Shown here: piece after piece, positions 1 to 7,009 of the stretch | Numbering within the stretch: the first letter of the stretch is position 1 | Layout: every line of letters begins with the position of its first letter | From: Acidobacteriota bacterium | GTDB lineage: Bacteria > Acidobacteriota > Aminicenantia > Aminicenantales > Aminicenantaceae | Length of the DNA stretch: 12,814 nucleotides | Assembly: GCA_030609975.1 (NCBI GenBank) | Contig: JAUWSR010000072.1 | Coordinates: forward strand, 1-12,814 | Reading direction: 5' to 3' | Program-made: the position numbers and the translations under genes | The notes under the pieces: generated by a model | What the model was told of the DNA's origin: nothing | Seen by the model: only the letters and a program-made list of their open reading frames with translations | Databases searched by the model: none

Positions 1-12
1 CAGCGTATGACC

Positions 13-678
13 TTAGCGGTTTATGGCTCCCTTTGTTTTTTGTTCTGCCAGGCCGTGTTTTTGTAGTAAATATCGGACGTTACCCTCTTCTTCCGGTGAA
101 AAAACGCCGTGTTTTTGAGAGAGCTCGGGTGAAACATAACTCCCCAATCCGGTCACGCCCTCTTCTTGGAAAACAACTTCTCTCGGATCGAAAAAGAGAA
201 AGACATCTCCGGTCGTGACCACGACTTGGCCCTGTCCGGGACGAGGCGGCGGTAGTTCTAGGTAAACCGGGAGTTGGAGATCAAAGAGAGTTGTCCCGAG
301 CGCGGAATCCGATTCGCCGGGTACAGGTATGAAGATCTTACCGCAGGGGCCGTAGGCAGGTAAACGTCTCGAATCTCCACCGGCATGGATGATGAGAATA
401 CGCAGATTGTGAAGCAGTCTCTCCCCTTCCTCAAATAGATTCCGTGATTCATGGGAAGACTGCGCCTCTCCATTTAGTACTTTGAGCAAGCTGAAGATGG
501 TACTCCCACCGCTTCCGATCCTCTGGCCGTCAGGATCGGCTGCGACTAAAATCTTTTTTACTCCGGTTATGAGCCCAAGTTCCTGACGCAGTAGAAGCTG
601 GGAACGATAGGCCTCGGCCTGGGCCTCGTTAGAGGCCGTGACGATCAGATAATCCCAGGGGTGAGTGACTGTATACAT
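13..678 (-). CDS. L-fucokinase / GDP-L-fucose pyrophosphorylase homolog, N-terminal part, ends at an in-frame TAA
   Basis: This resembles the nucleotidyltransferase end of the bifunctional fucose-salvage enzymes (Fkp type), which make GDP-L-fucose from L-fucose-1-phosphate in the cytoplasm. Visible signatures are DPDGQRIGSGGST at residues 48-60, HAGGDSRRLPAYGPCGKIF at 98-116 and TTGDVFLFF at 155-163. The open frame has only 221 residues, whereas family members run for several hundred more and then add a GHMP kinase domain. The frame ends in TAA at 13-15 directly after GAINR, and the four codons beyond it read GHTL. Homologs continue through this point (GAV/IN-x-x-G pattern), so a nonsense mutation, a sequencing error or a genuinely short protein are the options. 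The start ATG at 678 lies 31 bases after the epimerase stop and has only a weak ribosome-binding site, which suggests translation coupled to the gene upstream. Family call fairly sure; integrity of the gene unsure. Confidence 0.8.
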   Translation of the reverse strand: MYTVTHPWDYLIVTASNEAQAEAYRSQLLLRQELGLITGVKKILVAADPDGQRIGSGGSTIFSLLKVLNGEAQSSHESRNLFEEGERLLHNLRILIIHAGGDSRRLPAYGPCGKIFIPVPGESDSALGTTLFDLQLPVYLELPPPRPGQGQVVVTTGDVFLFFDPREVVFQEEGVTGLGSYVSPELSQKHGVFSPEEEGNVRYLLQKHGLAEQKTKGAINR

Positions 679-709
679 TCTTTTATGTCAAGACGATCTC
701 TATCCTTGG

Positions 710-1678
710 TTATTCAGATCGCCTGGTTTGCTCCACTTGGGATTTCACCCAAGGATAGGTTTGAGAGATACCATCCCTTAAAGAGAATTTGGAGCTCCAT
801 CCGATAGCAGCGATACGATCCGCTGTAAAATTCCTGGCTTTAACTCCCACCGGACCTTCAATATGTTTAATGTGAATGGTTTTCCCGGCCACTCCAGCGA
901 TTGTTTGGACCAGTTCGTTGACCGAGACATATTCCTGTCGGCCGATATTGACTCCATCCTCGAGGTCGGAGTGCATAAGCCGGATGATTCCGTCCAAGAG
1001 GTCATCAATAAATGTGTAGGCACGCATTGCTGACCCATCACCCCAGATCTCTATGACTCCACCTTCTTCAGCTTCCGCGATCTTGCGGCTCAAAGCGGCT
1101 GGGGCCTTTTCACGGCCCCCTTGCCAAGTGCCCTCTGGACCATAGGTGTTCTGAAAACGCGCAAGTCTCACCACCATCCCATAACGCCGCCCATAGGCCA
1201 TAGCAATGCGTTCCGAGTAGAGCTTTTCCCAGCCATATTCGTTATCCGGGAAGGCCGGATATGCCTCCTCTTCGGACAACTCAGGTTCATCCGGTTCCAT
1301 GTCCCGGTACACACAGGCCGAAGAGGAAAAGAAATAACGCTTGGTTCCACTCTTTGCAGATGCATGGGTCATATGGACATTGATCAAGCAGCTGTTGCGC
1401 ATGATCTCACATTCGGCAGAATGAATAAATCCCATTCCTCCCATGTCCGCCGCCAATTGGTAGACCTCATCGAAGGGTTCTTCCCCAGGCGCAAGAACGG
1501 CTTGTTCGCAGTTCCCTTGTTCCCGCAAATCCAAGACAAGAAACTCATCCGCGGCCGATTCGGAGAATTCGGGATATTTGAGGTCAACGCCCCGAACCCA
1601 ATAACCGTCATTTTTCAGCTTCTTTACAAGATGGCTGCCAATAAAACCTCCTGCTCCACATACCAAAGCCTTGTTCAT
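710..1678 (-). CDS. GDP-mannose 3,5-epimerase-like NAD-dependent epimerase (extended SDR)
   Basis: The 322-residue protein is an extended short-chain dehydrogenase that closely resembles plant GDP-mannose 3,5-epimerase, which converts GDP-D-mannose to GDP-L-galactose (and GDP-L-gulose). The NAD site is GAGGFIG at residues 8-14. The family segment AADMGGMGFI is at 76-85. SSSACVY at 118-124 contains the Cys (C122) used as an epimerisation acid/base in the plant enzyme. The SDR Tyr/Lys pair is Y148 and K152 in EYGWEK, and GTWQGGREKAPAA at 183-195 carries the second catalytic Lys (K191). All known catalytic residues are therefore present. The start is supported by AAAGGAAA about 6 bases upstream. 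It lies 30 bases after the cyclase gene and 31 before the fucokinase homolog, so two GDP-sugar genes sit at the operon end, probably for surface polysaccharide or glycan synthesis (inference). Substrate could differ from GDP-mannose. Confidence 0.88.
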   Translation of the reverse strand: MNKALVCGAGGFIGSHLVKKLKNDGYWVRGVDLKYPEFSESAADEFLVLDLREQGNCEQAVLAPGEEPFDEVYQLAADMGGMGFIHSAECEIMRNSCLINVHMTHASAKSGTKRYFFSSSACVYRDMEPDEPELSEEEAYPAFPDNEYGWEKLYSERIAMAYGRRYGMVVRLARFQNTYGPEGTWQGGREKAPAALSRKIAEAEEGGVIEIWGDGSAMRAYTFIDDLLDGIIRLMHSDLEDGVNIGRQEYVSVNELVQTIAGVAGKTIHIKHIEGPVGVKARNFTADRIAAIGWSSKFSLRDGISQTYPWVKSQVEQTRRSE

Positions 1679-1708
1679 CGTGTTTCCTTTCTGAAATTCT
1701 ACGTGTTT

Positions 1709-3406
1709 TTAGCCCAATACCTCATAGGCCATAACCTGAGCATCGCGACCTTTTAAAGTTTGCAGGCCGATCTCTTTGATTTCAAATTTCCCCTTGACCA
1801 GGTTGTAGGTCTCTTGACCGATAAGGATTTGATTGGGCTGAGCGTTGGATTCCAGTCGCGACGCAATATTTACTGGATCTCCAATGACAGTATACTCCAG
1901 GCGTTTCGGTGATCCGATATTGCCCGCCACTACTGTCCCCGTGTTTATGCCGATCCGAATATTGAACTGCCGTCCTAATTCACCCTGCTCTTTTAATTGT
2001 TCGAGCGCTGTTCGCATTTTCTGTGCTGCTCTTATAGCCCTTTCCGCGTCATCTCTTTGTTCCAAGGGGGCTCCAAATACAGCCATCACACCATCGCCCA
2101 GATATTTATCAAGTGTACCTTCGTATTCAAAGATAATGTCGGTCATCCGGGAAAAATACTGATTTAGGAGCTGATTGACTTCACGCGGTGACATCTGTTC
2201 AGAGAGCCGCGTAAAACCGATGATATCGGTAAACAGGATGGTGGCGTTTTTATCCGTGGCGCCCATCAGGTCTTCCTGCGTATCCTGTCCCGATTGGATG
2301 ATCATATCGATGACCTGAGGAGAATGGAATCGTTCCAGCCTGCTTCTAAGCATCTCTTCATGACGTATTTTATCGTTGAGACTGGCTTGTTCCAAAACCA
2401 TAGACATCTGGCAGCTGATGGCTTTTAAAAGTTCCAGATCCTCCTCTGTGAACTGGTTTTCGCGCCGCGTGCTGTCCAACTGGATAACACCGATGACCTT
2501 GTCTTTTTTCCACAAGGGTACACACATAGCCGAGCGGATTTTTTGACTGATGATACTATCCGCTTGTAGAAAGCGTTCATCCTCCATGGCATTGGTCGTA
2601 AGCAGTGCGACTTTGTCCTTGATGGCTTTACTGATCAAAGTTCGGCTGGCCTTGATTTCGCCATGTACGGCCTTGGTTTTTTCATCCTTGTGTTTTACAA
2701 CCACTGGAATAAAGTCTTCTCCACGCTCGCCTTCCGTGAGGATGAGGAATCCAAAATCCGCATCGATGACCATAAAGATATTCTCCATTATCTTGGCAAG
2801 CAGTTCATCGAAATCATGTATGGTGGTGAGCTGTCGGCTGATCTCATAAAGCACGAACAGGACCTTGTTCGTACGCTCTAAGGAAGAAATCTCTTGACGG
2901 GCTTCAGCTTGATTTTTCTCCGGAGCCGAATCCGGCGGTTGGGCGAAGGGAACCGTGCGCTGCTCAGGCCGTGGCTTGGTGATAAGAGTCTGAGCGAATA
3001 GGTGAGAGCATTCTTCGGGCCTGATCTTGATGGACTGCATGTTCCATTTTTTATAATCCCCTTCCTCCGTGATCACCACTTTATCGCTGGGATAGCGCAT
3101 CGTTTCATCTTTGGTGAGAAAAATAATCTTGTTGGAACCGATCTCGATCTTATCATTGTGCTCCAAAAGAGAGCTTTGGATCAGGTTTTTATTGAGACGC
3201 GTTCCGTTAAAACTCCCCTCATCGGTCAAAACAAAGCCATCATCATCTTGTGCGATTTTAGCATGAACACGGGAAACCTTGGGATCAGCCAAAACGATAT
3301 CGCAGTCTCTTTTTCGCCCGATGGTGATCTCTGATTTATCTACGGCAAGATCGTAGATCTGTCCGCTACCGGTGATAACATGGAGTTTCGGTTCTCTTCC
3401 CTGCAT
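1709..3406 (-). CDS. FHA-GAF-class III adenylate/guanylate cyclase
   Basis: This is a soluble 565-residue signalling enzyme predicted to make a cyclic nucleotide from ATP or GTP. An FHA phosphothreonine-binding domain spans about 26-97, with ITIGRKRDCDIVL, SRVHAKI and the SFNGTRLN turn. A Pro/Glu-rich linker follows, then a GAF sensor domain at about 190-340 and the cyclase domain at about 385-565. Catalytic residues are complete: metal-binding D394 (LFTDIIGFT) and D438 (YLGDGVMAVFG), base-recognition K434, then T506, N513 and the transition-state R517 in EYTVIGDPVNIASR. Thr where mammalian enzymes have Asp is the class IIIb pattern found in many bacterial adenylate cyclases, so cAMP is the likelier product (inference). 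No membrane segment is seen. The ATG directly follows the TGA of the cyclic-nucleotide-binding gene in the same frame and has no Shine-Dalgarno sequence, so translation probably depends on reinitiation or readthrough. FHA plus GAF suggests control by a Ser/Thr kinase and a small ligand. Confidence 0.93.
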   Translation of the reverse strand: MQGREPKLHVITGSGQIYDLAVDKSEITIGRKRDCDIVLADPKVSRVHAKIAQDDDGFVLTDEGSFNGTRLNKNLIQSSLLEHNDKIEIGSNKIIFLTKDETMRYPSDKVVITEEGDYKKWNMQSIKIRPEECSHLFAQTLITKPRPEQRTVPFAQPPDSAPEKNQAEARQEISSLERTNKVLFVLYEISRQLTTIHDFDELLAKIMENIFMVIDADFGFLILTEGERGEDFIPVVVKHKDEKTKAVHGEIKASRTLISKAIKDKVALLTTNAMEDERFLQADSIISQKIRSAMCVPLWKKDKVIGVIQLDSTRRENQFTEEDLELLKAISCQMSMVLEQASLNDKIRHEEMLRSRLERFHSPQVIDMIIQSGQDTQEDLMGATDKNATILFTDIIGFTRLSEQMSPREVNQLLNQYFSRMTDIIFEYEGTLDKYLGDGVMAVFGAPLEQRDDAERAIRAAQKMRTALEQLKEQGELGRQFNIRIGINTGTVVAGNIGSPKRLEYTVIGDPVNIASRLESNAQPNQILIGQETYNLVKGKFEIKEIGLQTLKGRDAQVMAYEVLG

Positions 3407-3784
3407 TCAATTAGATTTCGATTGTGTCTGCACAAGTTTTTTGTTCAATTCACGGATACGGTGGGACATTTTTTCCAGGATACGGAAGGCTAAGGAAGGA
3501 TCTTCGCTGATTCGACGCAAAAGGTTTTTCCTATCGATAGTCAGGGCCCGGACATCGCCCAAGGCTCGCACAGTGGCGGAACGAGCTTCCCGTTCAAAGA
3601 TCGCCATTTCCCCGAAAAAATCGCCTTTGTGGAGAACAGCCAACCTCAGAGGATGTTCAGAGCTTTCCTCCAACACTTCGACTTTACCTTCTAATATTTC
3701 ATACATGCAGTCACCGGATTTTCCCTGCTGTACGATGACCTCTCCATCCGAATATATTTTGCCCAAGGCACCTGTTGCCATCAT
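3407..3784 (-). CDS. Stand-alone cyclic nucleotide-binding domain protein
   Basis: The 125-residue protein is a single CRP-type cyclic-nucleotide-binding beta-barrel followed by a C-terminal helix. The phosphate-binding cassette is GDFFGEMAIFEREARSATV at residues 54-72. It keeps the Glu (E59) and Arg-Ser (R68, S69) that contact ribose and cyclic phosphate, so ligand binding is plausible. There is no helix-turn-helix, kinase or membrane part, so it is not a transcription factor by itself; it may act as an adaptor or subunit for a neighbouring protein. The start is ambiguous: ATG codons at 3784 and 3781 are adjacent, and GAGGAGGA is better spaced for the second. The first overlaps the oxidoreductase stop as ATGA. 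The stop TGA at 3407-3409 abuts the cyclase ATG in frame, making cyclase and receptor near-fused. The most natural inference is that it senses the cyclase product. Confidence 0.9.
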   Translation of the reverse strand: MMATGALGKIYSDGEVIVQQGKSGDCMYEILEGKVEVLEESSEHPLRLAVLHKGDFFGEMAIFEREARSATVRALGDVRALTIDRKNLLRRISEDPSLAFRILEKMSHRIRELNKKLVQTQSKSN

Positions 3785-5133
3785 TCCTCCTCAACTGGGA
3801 TCCTTTTTTTAGCCGGCCAGATCCCGATCACCAGGTTTTTTATCAATCCGCCAATAAAATAGGGGTGAAATGTTCTAATAAAGACCTCGCGATATGGGGC
3901 GCTTCCGGTGAACATATCCCACAGCACCAGGCTCATCAAGCGCCGCTTACCTTCCTTCTTTTGTTCCTTGGCAACCATACGCAGTATGCCGCGTCGAGAA
4001 AAACGCATCTGTTGGATGATATGGACCACCTTGAAGATAAAGGCGCCAAGCTTGTTATCGGTTTCCATACGGTTGCATGCGACCATGAAGTGTTTTTGAA
4101 AATCCTGCTTCGCGATTCCCTCGAAAACAACACTTGTAGCCGCTGCTTTAGCGGTACGGTATGCTGCTCCGATGCCGTCTTTGTAGAGCCGGCTTATCCC
4201 GCAGTCTCCAATAAAGACCAAGCGATCGGCAAAAGGTTGTTTGGCTCCTTGGAGATACATCTTGGGAGAGCAATGACAGGCCTGCTCCTGAGGTTCCCAA
4301 TCGGCAGGAAAAACCTGTTTGACCACAGGTGAGTTCAAAAAGGCATCAACCAATTCTTTGTCGATCTTTTTACCCAACATACAGACTGTTGCATATTCTC
4401 CTTTGGGAATTATGGCCGCAAATTCCAAACGCGGGATCTTTAATAAAAAAGTGTGCATGGAGGATCCTAAGTATTTTTCAACCGTTTCTTCTCCCAGGTA
4501 ATATTCGCAAATAAAGGTTTTGGTAGACTTGGGAGGAATGTACCCTAAGTCCATATCCTCAAAGAGCTTGAGCGCAGCGCTATTGACTCCCGTAGCCATG
4601 GCTAGAAAGTCATAGGTTTGAGGCTCTCCTTTTTTAGTTTTTACTTGGGGACGGCCATCCGTCCATGTGATATCGTCTACACGTCCTTGGACAATTTGAG
4701 CGCCTTTGTCATGCGCCAAAGAAAGCAGGAAGCCGTCAAAACTCAGCCATTTGGCATCGGTTAAGCCTTTGGGACCGGCACCTCTATGTACGGCACCAAT
4801 GCGCTTTTCATGATGGGGTGTGTCGATCCGAACACTCCCGACGTCCATGTGCAGCAGATAAGAATCAACACCTCGCTGCACCACAACCGGCGGAAGCTCG
4901 ATGCCTTCGGTAGCCAGCATCTGGACCAAGGTTTCTGAGATAATCCCGCCACACATGTTACATCCTGGTGGGCCGGGAATGGAAAAATCGCGGGATTCAT
5001 AGATGTCAACAACAAGCTCAAGGCCCATTCGTTCGGCCATGCTCAATACAAAATTGGAGAAAAAAGAACCGGCCGGCCCACCCCCTATCACGGCAATACG
5101 AGAGCCATCGGATAGTTTCAGATCTGAAGACAC
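3781..5133 (-). CDS. FAD-dependent oxidoreductase of the geranylgeranyl reductase type
   Basis: This 450-residue flavoprotein has an N-terminal Rossmann fold with GGGPAG at 17-22, a central MATGVNS segment at 179-185, and the second FAD motif VFIGDCGISRLYKDGIGAAYR at 306-326, the pattern of geranylgeranyl-reductase-family enzymes. A CxxC pair lies in PGCNMCGG at 56-63, where related reductases carry an active-site Cys. The last 40 residues are hydrophobic and basic (FHPYFIGGLIKNLVIGIW), which may dock the protein on the membrane. The substrate is unknown; isoprenoid or quinone double-bond reduction is the family theme, but this branch is not necessarily that. The start is GTG, backed by a strong GGAGGAGGAA nine bases upstream (5143-5152), which is itself the 3' end of the MBL gene six bases away. 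The C-terminus IPVEEE is identical to that of the MBL protein. Confidence 0.82.
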   Translation of the reverse strand: MSSDLKLSDGSRIAVIGGGPAGSFFSNFVLSMAERMGLELVVDIYESRDFSIPGPPGCNMCGGIISETLVQMLATEGIELPPVVVQRGVDSYLLHMDVGSVRIDTPHHEKRIGAVHRGAGPKGLTDAKWLSFDGFLLSLAHDKGAQIVQGRVDDITWTDGRPQVKTKKGEPQTYDFLAMATGVNSAALKLFEDMDLGYIPPKSTKTFICEYYLGEETVEKYLGSSMHTFLLKIPRLEFAAIIPKGEYATVCMLGKKIDKELVDAFLNSPVVKQVFPADWEPQEQACHCSPKMYLQGAKQPFADRLVFIGDCGISRLYKDGIGAAYRTAKAAATSVVFEGIAKQDFQKHFMVACNRMETDNKLGAFIFKVVHIIQQMRFSRRGILRMVAKEQKKEGKRRLMSLVLWDMFTGSAPYREVFIRTFHPYFIGGLIKNLVIGIWPAKKRIPVEEE

Positions 5134-5139
5134 GATTTT

Positions 5140-5988
5140 TTATTCCTCCTCCACGGGAATTACCGAAGATCGAAAATTCTGTTGGGCACGTTTCAGGATA
5201 AACGTGATCTGACCGTCTTTGTAAGCAGGATTCAGATGAGAAAGGTAAAGGGATTTGATGCCAGCCGCTTTTGCCAGCTCGGTTCCTGCCAACCAGGTGC
5301 TGTGGCCCCAGCCTTTGAAGGTGGGATAGTCCTCGGGAGTATACATGGCATCATAGACAAGGATATCAGCATCTTGACTCAAGCGCGCTAAGTTTTCATC
5401 CACCCCGGTTTCAGGATGTTCGGTATCCGTCGCCATGACAACACTCTGTTCGCCTTGATCGATTCGATAAGCCACACTTCCCTGTGGATGCTGAAGGTCA
5501 CACCAGGATATCCCAGCATCACCGATCATAAATCCATCTTTGGGAATCTGTTTAAATGTTTTAGTAGATGGTGTCTCCTCAAAATCCAAAGGGAAAAACC
5601 TTCCCTTCATAAGGTCTTGCAGGATATTCTCGGTTTCTTGTTCGCCGATAGGGCTGTGAAAGGTGATCTGAGTAGCCTGCAAATACAAAGGGCTAAAAAA
5701 TGGGAGTCCTATGATGTGATCCAGATGAAAGTGGGTCAACAAGAGATGAATCTTTAATGGGTTGCCGTTTACGCTTGAACTGAGATTGTTTCCCAGTTCC
5801 ATAATTCCCGTTCCTGCATCCAGGATGATAATCTCATCAGGGGCGATCCGTAAGCAGGAACAAATTGTGCGGCCGCCGTATAGGGATTTGTTTTTGCCGG
5901 AAACCGGCGCTGTCCCTCGTATTCCCCAAAATTCTAACATGTTAATGTCATTGCAAACTTCAGTATGGGGTGAAGCAACCTCATCCAT
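5140..5988 (-). CDS. MBL-fold metallohydrolase (PhnP/cyclic phosphodiesterase-like)
   Basis: The 282-residue cytoplasmic protein has the metallo-beta-lactamase fold. Its two-metal site is complete: H86, H88, D90 and H91 in THFHLDH, H167 (LQHPQGS), D188 (ATDTEH) and H251 (YLSHLNP), with H229 in WGHST as a likely catalytic helper. It looks like COG1235 (PhnP-type) proteins, many of which cleave cyclic phosphodiesters or phosphodiester bonds. MBL-fold class II cyclic-nucleotide phosphodiesterases also exist, so hydrolysis of the cyclic nucleotide made by the cyclase encoded in the same operon is attractive, but it is inference. The start at 5988 overlaps the msrP stop by one base (TGATG) and has GAGGAA nine bases upstream. 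An internal ATG at 5940 would give the MLEFWGIRG start typical of the family but lacks a ribosome-binding site. The gene end supplies the ribosome-binding site for the oxidoreductase. Confidence 0.85.
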   Translation of the reverse strand: MDEVASPHTEVCNDINMLEFWGIRGTAPVSGKNKSLYGGRTICSCLRIAPDEIIILDAGTGIMELGNNLSSSVNGNPLKIHLLLTHFHLDHIIGLPFFSPLYLQATQITFHSPIGEQETENILQDLMKGRFFPLDFEETPSTKTFKQIPKDGFMIGDAGISWCDLQHPQGSVAYRIDQGEQSVVMATDTEHPETGVDENLARLSQDADILVYDAMYTPEDYPTFKGWGHSTWLAGTELAKAAGIKSLYLSHLNPAYKDGQITFILKRAQQNFRSSVIPVEEE

Positions 5989-6938
5989 CAGTAATATTTC
6001 CTCAAATCCATCCCCGCATATAAACTTTCAACCTGATCCCCATAGCCGTTGAACATGACAGTAGGCCGCCTCCCCTCTTCTCCAATCCGGCGTTCACTGG
6101 CTTGAGTCCAGCGCGGATGATTGACATTTGGATTTACGTTAGCATAGAAGCCGTATTCTTCCGGCCGCTGTCTATTCCAGGCGGTCTTGGGCATCTTTTC
6201 GGTAAAGCGAATGCGAACAATGGACTTGGCCCCCTTGAAGCCGTATTTCCAGGGAACGACCATTCTCATAGGAGGCCCATTCTGGTTGGGCATTGTGCCG
6301 CCATACATTCCCACCACCATCAGGGAAAGAGGATGTTGGGCCTCGTCCATCCGAAGCCCCTCAATGTAGGGCCAGGGCAAGACCCTCTTTTTAAGGCCAG
6401 GCATCTGCTTGCGATCCATCAAGGTCGTAAATTCTACAAATTTGGCCTTGGACGTGGGACGGCAAAATTTGACCAGGTCTTTGAGTGGAAAACCGATCCA
6501 AGGAATGATCATAGACCAGGCTTCTACACATCGCCAACGGTAGATTCTTTCTTCCAAGGGGAACTTTGAGATAAGCTCTTCGGCATCAAGTTTTAGTTCC
6601 TCCTCAACCTCACCTTCGATGGACACCGGCCAGGGTTTGGTCTTAAAATTCTTTGCCAATTCTACCGTCTCTCGCTTACCTGTGGAAAATTCATAAAAGT
6701 TGGTGTATCCAGTCGCAGCCTGATAGGCTGTAACCTCATCCGGAAGTGTGTATTCCCCCATCTTTGAGAGTTTCAGTTGAGTTCTTTCTTGAAGTTTAGG
6801 AGGTCCCGCTTTGGAATGACCCAAGAACGAAAAAGCCCCTAAGGCAGTCGTTCCAGCGATAAACTGACGTCTGTTCATATAAAGCTTCTTATCTGTTATC
6901 TCAGACCACTTTATATCTGGGGCTTTTTTTATGAGCAA
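5988..6938 (-). CDS. msrP: Protein-methionine-sulfoxide reductase catalytic subunit MsrP (YedY family)
   Basis: This molybdenum-cofactor enzyme works in the periplasm, where the family reduces methionine sulfoxide in oxidised proteins. The N-terminus shows the family lead APDIKWSEIT and then a Tat signal, MNRRQFIAGTTALGAFSFLG (residues 21-40), so it should be exported folded with its cofactor. The Mo-ligating Cys is C137 in RWRCVEAWSM. TNFYEFSTGK at 79-88 and GPPMRMVVPWKYGFKGAKS at 221-239 are the usual cofactor and active-site stretches. The start is TTG at 6938, chosen because GAGGAAGG lies four bases upstream and because homologs also have about 20 residues before the twin Arg; ATG at 6878 is the fallback. 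It is the first gene of the seven-gene operon, 29 or so bases downstream of the predicted transcription start. No heme-binding MsrQ membrane partner is encoded anywhere in the window, which is unusual; the electron donor is unknown. Confidence 0.93.
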   Translation of the reverse strand: MLIKKAPDIKWSEITDKKLYMNRRQFIAGTTALGAFSFLGHSKAGPPKLQERTQLKLSKMGEYTLPDEVTAYQAATGYTNFYEFSTGKRETVELAKNFKTKPWPVSIEGEVEEELKLDAEELISKFPLEERIYRWRCVEAWSMIIPWIGFPLKDLVKFCRPTSKAKFVEFTTLMDRKQMPGLKKRVLPWPYIEGLRMDEAQHPLSLMVVGMYGGTMPNQNGPPMRMVVPWKYGFKGAKSIVRIRFTEKMPKTAWNRQRPEEYGFYANVNPNVNHPRWTQASERRIGEEGRRPTVMFNGYGDQVESLYAGMDLRKYY

Positions 6939-6942
6939 TCTG

Positions 6943-6950
6943 CCTTCCTC
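6943..6950 (-). promoter_or_regulatory. Ribosome-binding site deciding the msrP TTG start
   Basis: GAGGAAGG on the minus strand lies four bases before TTG at 6938. No comparable site precedes the internal ATG at 6878, so the TTG start is preferred. Confidence 0.7.
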
Positions 6951-6973
6951 AATTTTCCCTCATCCTGCTAAAA

Positions 6974-7002
6974 CTTATACCACAGCCATAAATCTCGGTC
7001 AA
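6974..7002 (-). promoter_or_regulatory. Sigma70-type promoter of the msrP operon
   Basis: On the minus strand, TTGACC (6997-7002) is followed after exactly 17 bases by TATAAG (6974-6979). Each hexamer differs from consensus at one position. Transcription would start near 6967, leaving a leader of about 29 bases before the msrP TTG. The inverted-repeat element ends only eight bases upstream of the -35 box. No other convincing promoter is seen between here and the end of the seven-gene operon, whose genes overlap or are at most about 30 bases apart. Confidence 0.72.
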
Positions 7003-7009
7003 AAAATTA

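Noticed and set aside
1121..1756. 211-codon plus-strand open frame opposite the epimerase gene
   Set aside because: It is antisense to a well-conserved enzyme, spans two real genes and a gap, and its translation has no recognisable domain.
3407..3784. CRP/FNR-type transcription factor
   Set aside because: Only the cyclic-nucleotide domain and one helix are present; 125 residues leave no room for a helix-turn-helix.
3775..4332. 185-codon plus-strand open frame opposite the FAD oxidoreductase
   Set aside because: It is a shadow of the real gene on the other strand, with no domain, no ribosome-binding site and atypical composition.
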